NCBI RefSeq assembly: GCF_004116265.1
Contig: NZ_QOUX01000046.1
Location: 186,001 to 250,000, forward strand
DNA length: 64,000 nucleotides
Origin: Anaerobacillus alkaliphilus
GTDB taxonomy: Bacteria; Bacillota; Bacilli; Bacillales; Anaerobacillaceae
Direction: 5' to 3'
Shown here piece after piece: positions 26,622 through 35,528 of this stretch. The notes beneath the pieces were generated by a model. That model was not told the DNA's origin and searched no databases. It saw only the letters and a list, made by a program, of their open reading frames with translations. The position numbers and the translations under genes were made by a program. The stretch's first letter is position 1. Every line of letters starts with the position of its first letter.

Positions 26622-27890
26622 CTAGATTTTTAGTAACTGATTTTTCATCAAGTGATCGATTGCTGTTAATATCCCTATTTTTACATGCCCATAAGTTAAG
26701 CCACCTTGTACATAAGCCACATAAGGTGGTCTAAGCGGTCCGTCTGCAGAGAATTCAATACTTGCCCCTTGAATAAAGGTTCCTGCAGCCATGATTACTT
26801 CATCTTCGTAACCAGGCATTGAACTCGGATACGGAGTAACATGAGCATTTACAGCCGCTGCTTGTTGGATCCCCTGACAGAATGTAATCATTTTGTCTGC
26901 ATGATCAAATTGTACAGATTGAATTAAGTCAGTGCGTGGTGCATCCCACTTCGGATTTGTAGAAAATTGAAGTTTTTCAAGAAAAGCAGCTGTAAAAACA
27001 GCTCCTTTTAATGCTTGTCCAACAATATGAGGAGCAAAGAAAAAACCTTGATACATCTCCTGCAAGCTATATAATGAAGCACCGCCTTCTTTTCCTATGC
27101 CTGGTGCTGCTAAACGGTAGGAAGCTAAATCAACCAACTTTTCCTTACCAACGATATAACCACCGGTTTTAACAATCCCACCGCCTGGATTTTTTATTAG
27201 CGAACCCGCAATCAGGTCAGCACCAACATGACAAGGCTCCATTGTCTCCACAAACTCACCATAACAATTATCTACAAAGACGATGACGTCCCCTTTAATC
27301 TCCTTAACAAAAGAAATCATCTCTTTTATTTCACTAATCGTATAAGACGGGCGATTAGCATACCCCTTTGATCTTTGGATGCCGATTACTTTTGTATTTG
27401 ATTTCATTTTTCTAGCAACTTCTTCAAAGTCCACTCGACCATCATTCGTCAGTTCAACACAATCGTAGGAAATCCCAAACTCCTTTAAAGAGCCGTTTCC
27501 ACTTCCTCGACTTCCGACAACTTCCTCTAAGGTGTCGTATGGTTTACCTGTAATATATAATAACTCATCCCCAGGACGTAAAACTCCAAATAAACACGTT
27601 GCAATAGCATGAGTGCCAGAGATGATCTGCGGTCGAACAATTGCTGCTTCTCCCCCAAAAACATGAGCATAAATAGACTCTAGTGTATCTCTACCTACAT
27701 CATCATAGCCATATCCAGTTGAAGGGGTAAAGTGAAAATCAGAAACTTGATGACTTCGAAATGCCTGCAAAACCTTATACTGATTTTCCTCAATTCGTTC
27801 TTCAATAGAGGCATGTACTTCCTTAATTTGTTCTTCGACTTCTTTGACTAGCTGTTTTAACTTCAAACCATTTGTGAATTGCTCGTACAT
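26622..27890 (-). CDS. ynbB: YnbB, PLP-dependent methionine gamma-lyase-like family
   Basis: A 422-residue protein of the YnbB group, sometimes labelled aluminium resistance protein. The PLP lysine is in GSLIKNPGGGIVKTGGY. The Asp in VFVDNCYGEF and the loop STGYGYDDVGRD are also visible. The reaction is not known with certainty. It is 10 bases downstream of hflX, as ynbB follows ynbA/hflX in Bacillus subtilis. Confidence 0.88.
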   Translation of the reverse strand: MYEQFTNGLKLKQLVKEVEEQIKEVHASIEERIEENQYKVLQAFRSHQVSDFHFTPSTGYGYDDVGRDTLESIYAHVFGGEAAIVRPQIISGTHAIATCLFGVLRPGDELLYITGKPYDTLEEVVGSRGSGNGSLKEFGISYDCVELTNDGRVDFEEVARKMKSNTKVIGIQRSKGYANRPSYTISEIKEMISFVKEIKGDVIVFVDNCYGEFVETMEPCHVGADLIAGSLIKNPGGGIVKTGGYIVGKEKLVDLASYRLAAPGIGKEGGASLYSLQEMYQGFFFAPHIVGQALKGAVFTAAFLEKLQFSTNPKWDAPRTDLIQSVQFDHADKMITFCQGIQQAAAVNAHVTPYPSSMPGYEDEVIMAAGTFIQGASIEFSADGPLRPPYVAYVQGGLTYGHVKIGILTAIDHLMKNQLLKI

Positions 27891-27900
27891 AGTTTCTCCT

Positions 27901-29166
27901 TTATGCCTTGTATTGTTGTAATTGTTTATACGTGGAAGATAGAGAAGATACGTATCCCTTTAATATATAACTTTCCTCATCTTCTACCCAAAGCTGCTTT
28001 TCAATGATTGTACTCGTTTGACAGTTGGACAATAATTTACCGTTACTAGCATGAATTTTTGCCTCATAATATTCAAGACTATCTTTTAGTTCTTCTTCAA
28101 TTCGAGTTGACAGCTTATGTAGGTCACCTTGATTTAGAGCAGATATGAGGATAGACTTTCTTCCTTCTGTTGGTACAAAGCTAGCCGGAGCTGCGTCCCT
28201 TTTATTATAAACTGTTAACATCGGTACATCTTTGACATTCAGTTCCCCTAAAAGTGACATGACTGTTTCTTCATGGTTAAAATAATCTTCGTTAGATGCG
28301 TCTACGACATGTAATAAGAAGTCAGCCTCACAGACTTCCTCTAGTGTCGAGCGAAATGCTGCAACTAATGTAGTTGGAAGGTCTTGAATAAACCCTACTG
28401 TATCAGTTATTAACGTTTGAAATCCACTTGGCAATTTCATTCTTCTTGTTAGTGGATCAAGGGTCGCAAACAATTGGTCCTCTTCTAAAGCATCGGCCAT
28501 TGTTAGACGGTTATGAAGTGTTGATTTCCCCGCATTTGTATAACCTACTATGGCAATTTGAAACGCTCTATTTTCCTTTCGGCGTTCACGATAAAGAGAA
28601 CGATGCTTAACAATTCCTTTAAGCTGCTCTTTAATTTCATCCATTCTTCTACGGATATGCCTACGGTCAGTTTCAAGCTGGGTTTCCCCTGGACCCCTTG
28701 TCCCAATTCCACCACCTAGCCTAGATAACGAATGACCTTGTCCAGATAAACGTGGCAATAAATAATTTAACTGTGCTAATTCTACTTGAAGCTTTCCTTC
28801 TTTAGAGTTTGCCCGCTTTGAGAAGATGTCTAAAATAAGCTGCGTTCGATCAATAACTCTAGCAGGAATTTGGGCCGTTAAGTTACGAACTTGGCTTGTA
28901 GTCAGTTCATCATTAAAAATAACAACATCAATCTCTTGCTCTTCTACAAGCGGAACGATTTCTTCAATTTTCCCTTTACCGATATATGTAGCCCGATCTA
29001 AACTATGACGATTTTGTATAACGGTACCAAAAACAATTCCACCAGCCGTTTTGGTTAGTGCTGCTAATTCTTCCATGGAATAAAGAAATCTCTCTTCATG
29101 AATTTCAGATAATTTACAGCCAACAAGTAACACCTTTTCTTCAACACTTTTTGTTGTTTCTACCAA
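27901..29166 (-). CDS. hflX: Ribosome-associated GTPase HflX
   Basis: A 421-residue GTPase with the N-terminal glycine-rich HflX domain (LSGQGHSLSRLGGGIGTRGPGE region, split near residue 180), a coiled linker (ETDRRHIRRRMDEIKEQLK) and a G domain with G1 GYTNAGKS, G3 DTVGF and G4 NKRD. HflX binds the large ribosomal subunit and helps rescue or split stalled ribosomes. It is upstream of ynbB and downstream of spoVK. Confidence 0.95.
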   Translation of the reverse strand: MVETTKSVEEKVLLVGCKLSEIHEERFLYSMEELAALTKTAGGIVFGTVIQNRHSLDRATYIGKGKIEEIVPLVEEQEIDVVIFNDELTTSQVRNLTAQIPARVIDRTQLILDIFSKRANSKEGKLQVELAQLNYLLPRLSGQGHSLSRLGGGIGTRGPGETQLETDRRHIRRRMDEIKEQLKGIVKHRSLYRERRKENRAFQIAIVGYTNAGKSTLHNRLTMADALEEDQLFATLDPLTRRMKLPSGFQTLITDTVGFIQDLPTTLVAAFRSTLEEVCEADFLLHVVDASNEDYFNHEETVMSLLGELNVKDVPMLTVYNKRDAAPASFVPTEGRKSILISALNQGDLHKLSTRIEEELKDSLEYYEAKIHASNGKLLSNCQTSTIIEKQLWVEDEESYILKGYVSSLSSTYKQLQQYKA

Positions 29167-29252
29167 AGTTTCACAACCTTTTCTTTGGATTTCTATCTCT
29201 ATTTACTATTGCCAATCTTTACTATAATCTTTCCAACAAGAAAAGTGCAAGT

Positions 29253-29285
29253 GCGGTTACTAAAGTATAGTACTTTAGCCACCGC
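29253..29285. terminator. Hairpin between spoVK and hflX
   Basis: GCGGTTACTAAAGTA pairs with TACTTTAGCCACCGC (13 of 15) around a TAG loop. The T tract on the minus strand is weak (ACTTGCACTTTTC), so termination is plausible but not certain. Confidence 0.5.
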
Positions 29286-29307
29286 CTTTTCTGGGTACAC
29301 ATTGATT

Positions 29308-30258
29308 CTATTTTCTTTCATTTAACAATTTCTCCATTTTAAAGTCATCTTTTGTTAATGTAACTAGAGTTTCTCGATCGTATTTACCAAGATAAAGCAA
29401 TCTAACCGCTTGTGCACGAACAGCCTTTTCAACAATGTTACGAATTAACCTACCGTTGCTAAAGTTTTCACTTCGCTCTGCTTTTAAACTTTGCAGATAG
29501 TCTCGTAACTTTAATTCCGCTTCTCGTTCCATGACATATTCTCTGTCGTCAACCATTTTTCTTGCAATTTCAATTAATTCATCATTTGTATAATCAGGAA
29601 ATTTCATTGTAATTGGGAAACGGGAAGGCAATCCAGGGTTCAAGGATAGGAAATGGTCCATCTCTCTAGAGTAGCCAGCAAGAATTAATACAAAATCATG
29701 TTGTTGGTCCTCCATTGCTTTTACCAACGTGTCGATTGCCTCTTTTCCAAAATCCTTCTCGCCACCTCTAGCAAGAGAGTAAGCTTCATCAATAAACAAA
29801 ATTCCGCCGACTGCTTTTTTTACGAGATCTCGTGTTTTCTGTGCCGTATGACCAATATATTCTCCAACTAAATCCGCTCGTTCCACTTCATGTAAATGCC
29901 CCTTCGATAATACATCCATTTCTTTAAACAACTTAGCTAATAATCTAGCAACCGTTGTTTTTCCAGTACCAGGATTCCCCTTAAAAATCATATGCAAAAC
30001 TTGGTTTCCAACTTTTAGCCCCTGTTCTTTACGACACTTATTAATGTAAAGCCAAGCATAGATTTCCTTAATAAAACGCTTCATCTCTTTTAGACCAACT
30101 AACTCTTCTAATTCTCGTTCGATTTTCTCGAGTATATAATGCTTTTCTCTATCTGCATCAGGTAATTTAATCGTCATCTCATTAGTTTGTTTCATTTCTT
30201 TTTGATTTAAGACAATGTTTATTTGTCCCCTAGATTTCAGTGATAAGGGTCTTTCCAA
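29308..30258 (-). CDS. spoVK: Stage V sporulation protein K (AAA ATPase)
   Basis: A 316-residue AAA protein of the CbxX/CfqX class: Walker A GNPGTGKTT near 94, Walker B GGILFIDEAY near 153, and sensor/arginine elements in LNPGLPSRFP. It is needed for spore maturation in Bacillus subtilis. Translation starts at TTG (30258) with GGTGGTG upstream; the nearby ATG is in another frame. A sporulation-type -10 (CATAACATA) lies about 30 bases upstream. Confidence 0.92.
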   Translation of the reverse strand: MERPLSLKSRGQINIVLNQKEMKQTNEMTIKLPDADREKHYILEKIERELEELVGLKEMKRFIKEIYAWLYINKCRKEQGLKVGNQVLHMIFKGNPGTGKTTVARLLAKLFKEMDVLSKGHLHEVERADLVGEYIGHTAQKTRDLVKKAVGGILFIDEAYSLARGGEKDFGKEAIDTLVKAMEDQQHDFVLILAGYSREMDHFLSLNPGLPSRFPITMKFPDYTNDELIEIARKMVDDREYVMEREAELKLRDYLQSLKAERSENFSNGRLIRNIVEKAVRAQAVRLLYLGKYDRETLVTLTKDDFKMEKLLNERK

Positions 30259-30281
30259 TCATGTCACCACCCAACTAACGA

Positions 30282-30311
30282 TATGTTATGATCCTGAAAA
30301 AACTTTGACTA
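30282..30311 (-). promoter_or_regulatory. Candidate sporulation (sigma-E/K) promoter of spoVK
   Basis: CATAACATA (minus strand, 30282-30290) fits the CATANNNTA -10 class. A GTCAAAG-like -35 lies about 12 bases upstream of it. The spacing is short, so the exact sigma factor is uncertain. Confidence 0.4.
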
Positions 30312-30391
30312 TAAGACAGTATACTCGCTAACAAAGAAAAGGTGACAAACGCCCATTTCTTTTCAATTTAGAACCCAAAAAACAATTTAAC

Positions 30392-30400
30392 TGTTATAAT
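30392..30400 (+). promoter_or_regulatory. Extended -10 promoter of the recombinase-like gene
   Basis: TGTTATAAT gives a consensus -10 with an extended TGn, 29 bases upstream of the TTG start. Confidence 0.6.
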
Positions 30401-30429
30401 ATGGATATCATTTATAAGGAGGAAAGATC

Positions 30430-31392
30430 TTGGATACTTTATTTCAAACCTCTTTACCGGACTTCGTCAAAGATTATCTGTTTACTCTAGTAAAGAAGAA
30501 ACGTAAACCATCAACGATCAAGCGTTACATATATGACCTTGAAGATTTCTTCCTCTGGCTTAAGGTCGAGAAAAAAAATCAATCCTTTGCAACTTGGAGT
30601 AACTTAACCTCTAGTGATCTGCAAGAGTACGTTTCACTACTTACAAATTCAAGAAAGTATCATCCTACAACAACTAGACGTGTAGTAACGGTTTTAAATC
30701 AGCTTTATAAATATTATGACAACTTAGGCTTATCCAAAAACCCAATTCTTGAGATAAATATTATTGAAATAGAAGAACCTATGATGACGGCTGACGATTT
30801 TTTATCAGAAAGCCAACTTAACCAATTGTTTTCTTCACTCCGTTCTACTCATGATTTATCTGAAAAACAACTAAAGACAAGACCATTAATCATTGATCGT
30901 AATGAAACTATTTTTATTTTATTTGCATATTACGGATTAACACTACAAGAACTAACAAATCTTACGATGAAGCATATCCACTTTGAAACAAACAGTATTA
31001 CGATTTCAACAGAAAACAATAAGCGAAAAGTTTTCCTCTCTATGCCGCATAAAAAACTTTTCTATCAGTACTATGAAACCATCCCCAAACCAGTCCGTCC
31101 TCGCTATCATGAAAACGATCCTTTTTTGGTAGCGTTTGATTTTCAAAGGGAAACATACCGATGGGTCTATGAAGAAGACAAGCCAAAGAGATTAACGGAT
31201 ATTGCTGTTCAACGGATGATACAAAAAGAAATTAGAAGAAGCGGGTTAAGGAGAGGTATTTCTGCACAACATTTTCGCAATACCTATATTTTGGAGGCAA
31301 TAAGAAAGGGTAGCTCTATCACTGAAATACAAGAAAAACTTGGTCTAAAAACAGATCTATCATTAAAAAAGTACTTTCATTATGCTAAATAA
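30430..31392 (+). CDS. Tyrosine recombinase-like protein with degenerate catalytic residues
   Basis: A 320-residue protein with the two-part layout of XerC/D: an N-terminal core-binding domain (about 10-110) and a C-terminal catalytic fold. Of the usual residues, Arg I is replaced in GLTLQEL (Thr171), the HxxR His is Gln280 in QHFRN (Arg283 kept), the second His is Leu306 in KLGLKT, and Tyr315 is kept. It may bind DNA without normal strand transfer; His281 could partly compensate. The start is TTG with a strong AAGGAGG. It stands alone against minus-strand neighbours, with no phage genes or attachment sites near. Confidence 0.75.
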   Translation: MDTLFQTSLPDFVKDYLFTLVKKKRKPSTIKRYIYDLEDFFLWLKVEKKNQSFATWSNLTSSDLQEYVSLLTNSRKYHPTTTRRVVTVLNQLYKYYDNLGLSKNPILEINIIEIEEPMMTADDFLSESQLNQLFSSLRSTHDLSEKQLKTRPLIIDRNETIFILFAYYGLTLQELTNLTMKHIHFETNSITISTENNKRKVFLSMPHKKLFYQYYETIPKPVRPRYHENDPFLVAFDFQRETYRWVYEEDKPKRLTDIAVQRMIQKEIRRSGLRRGISAQHFRNTYILEAIRKGSSITEIQEKLGLKTDLSLKKYFHYAK

Positions 31393-31426
31393 CTGAGAAA
31401 AAGAAGACTTTTATGGAATAGTAAGC

Positions 31427-31456
31427 AAAAAAACTCCCGATATCGGGAGTTTTTTC
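31427..31456. terminator. Bidirectional terminator between the recombinase-like gene and hfq
   Basis: AAAAAACTCCCGATATCGGG and its complement form a perfect palindrome with A and T runs, between two convergent stops. Confidence 0.9.
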
Positions 31457-31687
31457 TTAAGCTTCAGGATTTAACGGTACGTTCTTTTGTGGCGAGAATG
31501 TTGAGATCGCATGTTTATAAACTAATTGTTGTTTTCCTTCAGTTTCTAAAATTACTGTAAAGTTATCAAACCCTTTAATAAGGCCTCTTAATTGAAATCC
31601 ATTTAAAAGAAATACGGTAACTGGAATACTTTCTTTTCTTAGTTGATTTAAAAATACATCTTGAATGTTTACCGATTGTTGCTTCAT
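31457..31687 (-). CDS. hfq: RNA chaperone Hfq
   Basis: A 76-residue Sm-fold protein: Sm1 around [25 protein letters not shown] and Sm2 [10 protein letters not shown]. It forms a hexameric ring and binds small RNAs and A-rich RNA. It follows miaA, as in most bacteria. The short C-terminal tail is normal for Firmicutes. Confidence 0.96.
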   Translation of the reverse strand: MKQQSVNIQDVFLNQLRKESIPVTVFLLNGFQLRGLIKGFDNFTVILETEGKQQLVYKHAISTFSPQKNVPLNPEA

Positions 31688-31730
31688 AAACAGTCCTCCT
31701 CTAAATTCTATACATTATATTTCGACTTTT

Positions 31731-32657
31731 TTATAAGCTTTCCTCTATTAATTTGAGAATTTCTTGAAACTTTTCTGGAAAGTTTGACTCGGTCATCTCA
31801 TACCATTGGATGTCCATCTTATTACGGAACCATGTCAATTGTCGTTTCGCATATCTTCTAGAATTTTGTTTTAAATTCTCGATTGCTACTTCTTTGGTTA
31901 CTCGACCTTCTATGTATTCGTAAATTTCTTTATACCCAATAGCTTGTACTGACTGACAATTCTTTACCCCACGATCATATAAAGATTGAGCCTCTGAAAA
32001 CAAGCCTTCATCAATCATCCAATCAACTCTAGTGTTAATACGATCGTATAGCAGGCCTCGCTCCATAGTTAAACCAATTACAACAACTTCATACTGACTT
32101 TCGTTTGACTGCTCATTTTGAAAGTCATGTATGGTTTTATTTGTGACATGGTATACTTCAAGAGCCCTAATTACTCTTCGGTAGTTATTTGGATGAATGG
32201 TATCATAGCTAATTGGATCAATATTTTTTAATTTCTCGTGTAGTTTTTCTACACCAAACTTATCAACAAAGCTTTCCATTTCCTGACGGTAATCAAGATC
32301 ACTAGGTACATCAGGAAAATTATAATCATAAAGAACTGAACTTATGTATAGACCAGTTCCACCAACAATCAGTGGAAGTTTCCCTTCAGCATTTATCTTT
32401 GAGATTAACGGTTTGACTAGACTTTGAAATTCAGCAACTGAAAAAGGGTCTGTCGGTTCTTTAATATCAATTAGATGATGAACAACATTTTCCATTTCTT
32501 CTGGCGTAACCTTTGCAGTACCAATGTTCATTTCTTTGTAGATTTGCATTGAATCGCCACTAATAACTTCACCATGTAATCTCTTGGCTAATTCAATCCC
32601 TAATTTTGTTTTTCCTACAGCTGTAGGTCCTACGATAACAACGAGTTTTTCCTTCAT
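31731..32657 (-). CDS. miaA: tRNA dimethylallyltransferase MiaA
   Basis: A 308-residue enzyme that adds an isopentenyl group to A37 of tRNAs reading UNN codons. Walker-like GPTAVGKTKL at 10-19, the D in SGDSMQIYKEMNIGTAK, and the RRVIRALEVY motif are present. Its product is the substrate of MiaB, also in this window. It is operonic with the downstream hfq. Confidence 0.96.
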   Translation of the reverse strand: MKEKLVVIVGPTAVGKTKLGIELAKRLHGEVISGDSMQIYKEMNIGTAKVTPEEMENVVHHLIDIKEPTDPFSVAEFQSLVKPLISKINAEGKLPLIVGGTGLYISSVLYDYNFPDVPSDLDYRQEMESFVDKFGVEKLHEKLKNIDPISYDTIHPNNYRRVIRALEVYHVTNKTIHDFQNEQSNESQYEVVVIGLTMERGLLYDRINTRVDWMIDEGLFSEAQSLYDRGVKNCQSVQAIGYKEIYEYIEGRVTKEVAIENLKQNSRRYAKRQLTWFRNKMDIQWYEMTESNFPEKFQEILKLIEESL

Positions 32658-32675
32658 TCGATACTCCTCTAACAG

Positions 32676-33446
32676 TTAAATTTCTATCGAAGCATAATGA
32701 AACTGAGAAGTTGTCCGTTTATAGACTTGAAAGTTGAACCGTTGAAAGCGCGAACTCTGCCAATGATCCTTTAGGACAATTCGAGAACGTGCAACTCGCT
32801 TTGCTTCTTCAATTGTCTCCTCATCAAGGTCTTGGTATACAGCCAATTTCCTAATCGCGTTTATTCCTTCAGATTCAATTTTCACTTCAAACATTGGATC
32901 AAAATAAACGACGTCGTACGCATTGGTCTTTTCATGGCGTAAGTAATCTAAATGATTAGCAGACACCACTTCTATTCGTTGCATCGCTTCATTCATTTCT
33001 CGTATGCCACTATCCCAGGTAACTAGACCTTCTCTAACCAAATAAGCCAAATAACGGTTTCCCTCAATCCCAACAACTTTTCCATTATTTCCTACAACCA
33101 CACTTGATAATATACTATCAGATGCTAGTCCTAAAGTACAATCTAGAACAGACATACCTGAGGTTAATTTAGTGGCTTGCAAGTATGGGTCCCCTTCTCC
33201 TTTTAAGATCCGTTTTACTCGAAACATCGCAGAATTCGGGTGAAAAAACAGCGGTTGTTCGTTTTCAAGCTTGTAAATCGAAAGTCGATTAGATCCAGCA
33301 ACAATAATATCACAATGGTATTGCTGGTGTAGTGTTGAAATAGGCTCTTTATTTCGTTTGATAAGTGGCAAATCAAGATCATTAGCGACAGCTTTTGCTT
33401 TGGAAATCATTTTTTCAGTAGGTCGTAGTGACGTTGTAACAATCAT
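32676..33446 (-). CDS. SAM-dependent methyltransferase (RsmJ-like)
   Basis: A 256-residue class I methyltransferase. The SAM motif is VLDCTLGLASD, the acidic loop GIEGNRYLAY, and the catalytic motif YFDPMFE resembles RsmJ (DPM), which methylates guanine in 16S rRNA. I use the ATG at 33446, which has AGAGGAG upstream. The target is not proven. It lies between mutL and miaA, 18 bases before miaA, so it is likely in the same operon. Confidence 0.75.
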   Translation of the reverse strand: MIVTTSLRPTEKMISKAKAVANDLDLPLIKRNKEPISTLHQQYHCDIIVAGSNRLSIYKLENEQPLFFHPNSAMFRVKRILKGEGDPYLQATKLTSGMSVLDCTLGLASDSILSSVVVGNNGKVVGIEGNRYLAYLVREGLVTWDSGIREMNEAMQRIEVVSANHLDYLRHEKTNAYDVVYFDPMFEVKIESEGINAIRKLAVYQDLDEETIEEAKRVARSRIVLKDHWQSSRFQRFNFQVYKRTTSQFHYASIEI

Positions 33447-33570
33447 ATTTCTCCTCTTAATGGTACTACCTTCCACCATTCGCAAGTTTTTGAAAACTTA
33501 CGGTAAGTTTTTCTAATATTATAGTCTCTTCCATGTCTTCATGCAAATCTACCCTCAATTTTTATAGAAA

Positions 33571-33618
33571 AAAAATAAAAACTTGCCCGAGCATAGTGGT
33601 AACTAGCCAGGCAAGTTT
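33571..33618 (-). terminator. Terminator after mutL
   Basis: AAACTTGCC/GGCAAGTTT stem with a long loop and TTATTTTTT following on the minus strand. Confidence 0.7.
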
Positions 33619-33623
33619 AACAT

Positions 33624-35489
33624 TTACATAATTCGTTTAAACATTTTTTCCATCTCATACGTTGTAAAGTGAATAAAAATCGGTCTCCCATGTGGGCATG
33701 TAAATGGGTCTTCACATTTCCTAAGTGTTTCAAGAAGCGAAAACATTTCATCATTCCTAAGAAAACGATTCGCTTTAATCGCCGCTTTACAAGACATAAG
33801 TATCGCTGCTTCTTCACGGAGTGAACCTATTGTTACCTTCTTTCCGTTCATCACTTCCTCAACAATATCCTTAATGATTTCCTCTTCAAGACCTTTTGGA
33901 AACCAAATGGGATGGGAACGAACGAGAAATGTCTGTTGACCAAATTCTTCCATGAAAATACCTAATGTTTGGAGTACGACTGTATTCTCTTTTAATCTCT
34001 CAACTTCTGCACCCGTAAATTCAAATGTCAGGGGGACTAATAAATCTTGTAATTGCTTCATATCCTCGCTAACTTTCTCACGAAAATATTCATACTTGAT
34101 TCGTTCTTGTGCAGCATGTTGATCAATGATATATAAGCCGTTATCGTTTTGAGCCAAAATGTAGGTGCCGTGCATTTGGCCAATAGGATACAATACAGGT
34201 ACTCTCTCATCTATAGGAAGCCTCTTATCTTCTTGTGTAGCTAAAGGGAAAGCTGCTTCAGCTGTAAATGTAGCAGTAGCGCTGACGTTTGGCTTTTCCT
34301 CTATTGATGTTTTAAAAGTTTCAGATGGTAACATCTCTTCATAATTTTCTTCCTCTAGGGTTTCTCTTAATGTGAAACGTTCCTCTTCGACCTGTTCTTT
34401 TTTAAAGAATGTTTTTTCAGGTGCAGACTCATGCTGAAGAGTAAATGGGATTTGCTCTGATTTCTCTTTTTCAAGTTTTGGTTTTTTCACCTCAGGAATT
34501 AACTGCACTTGTTTAAATGTTGCTTTTATCGTATCTGTCACAAGTTTAGTTAACTCTTCTTCCTTGCTCAGACGAACTTCTAGTTTCGATGGGTGAACAT
34601 TCACATCTATTAATGTCGGATCCATTTCAATATGCAAAACAACAACAGGATAGCGACCTATTGGTAATAGCGTATGGTATCCGTCTTGAATGGCTCTCGA
34701 TAGGGAAAAGTTTTTAATGTAACGATAATTAATAAACGTAGACATATATTGTCTTGATGCTCTTGTTACCTCTGGCTTACATGCGTATCCTGATATCTTA
34801 AAATCTAACGAAGAATTCTCAAAATACAACAATTGTTTCGCTATATTCATCCCGTAGATAGCAGCTATTACTTGCTTCAGGTCACCATTCCCATTAGATG
34901 AAAACACTTTTTTTCCGTTGTGGTCTAGTCGAAATGAGATTGTTGGATGTGCTAAAGCCAACCGATATACGAAATCTGTAATATTTCCGAGTTCGGTATG
35001 GATTGTTTTTAAATACTTCAATCTAGCAGGAGTATTATAAAACAGATGTGTAATCGTAATGTCAGTTCCTTTACGACTTGGTGAAGACCCGTGCTCAATA
35101 ATCTTACCACCTTCAATCACTACTACCGTTCCTGCGCCAGTACCAGTACAAGTTTTTAATTGTAAGTTAGATACTGAAGCAATACTAGGGAGAGCCTCAC
35201 CACGAAAACCTAATGTACGTATTCGAAACAAATCTTTATCAGTACGGATTTTACTAGTAGCATGACGATGAAACGCTAGTAAGCAATCTTCCTCGTCCAT
35301 CCCATCACCATTGTCAACAATCCGTATTTTTTGTAACCCGCCTTCTTCAACTTCAATTAGGATAGAGCTACTATTCGCATCAATTGAATTTTCCACTAGT
35401 TCTTTAACAATTGAAGCAGGTCTTTCAACAACTTCTCCCGCTGCAATTTTATTTGATAAATATTCATCTAATTTTACAATTTTGCCCAT
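33624..35489 (-). CDS. mutL: DNA mismatch repair protein MutL
   Basis: A 621-residue GHKL ATPase: [26 protein letters not shown] split near residue 12, DNGDGMD, and [14 protein letters not shown]. The C-terminal domain contains [12 protein letters not shown], the endonuclease motif family of non-E. coli MutL, and a CxxH-like CPHGRP near the end. The ATG at 35489 gives the conserved start [13 protein letters not shown] but has AGTGAGG only three bases away. A GTG nine bases upstream is an alternative. It is downstream of mutS. Confidence 0.96.
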   Translation of the reverse strand: MGKIVKLDEYLSNKIAAGEVVERPASIVKELVENSIDANSSSILIEVEEGGLQKIRIVDNGDGMDEEDCLLAFHRHATSKIRTDKDLFRIRTLGFRGEALPSIASVSNLQLKTCTGTGAGTVVVIEGGKIIEHGSSPSRKGTDITITHLFYNTPARLKYLKTIHTELGNITDFVYRLALAHPTISFRLDHNGKKVFSSNGNGDLKQVIAAIYGMNIAKQLLYFENSSLDFKISGYACKPEVTRASRQYMSTFINYRYIKNFSLSRAIQDGYHTLLPIGRYPVVVLHIEMDPTLIDVNVHPSKLEVRLSKEEELTKLVTDTIKATFKQVQLIPEVKKPKLEKEKSEQIPFTLQHESAPEKTFFKKEQVEEERFTLRETLEEENYEEMLPSETFKTSIEEKPNVSATATFTAEAAFPLATQEDKRLPIDERVPVLYPIGQMHGTYILAQNDNGLYIIDQHAAQERIKYEYFREKVSEDMKQLQDLLVPLTFEFTGAEVERLKENTVVLQTLGIFMEEFGQQTFLVRSHPIWFPKGLEEEIIKDIVEEVMNGKKVTIGSLREEAAILMSCKAAIKANRFLRNDEMFSLLETLRKCEDPFTCPHGRPIFIHFTTYEMEKMFKRIM

Positions 35490-35528
35490 GGGCCTCACTC
35501 TTTCTATTTACGAAACTACATACTACTT

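Noticed and set aside
30430-31392. Prophage or integrative element signalled by an integrase
   Set aside because: Flanking genes spoVK and hfq are core genes in their usual order, there are no phage genes or flanking direct repeats, and the catalytic residues are lost.
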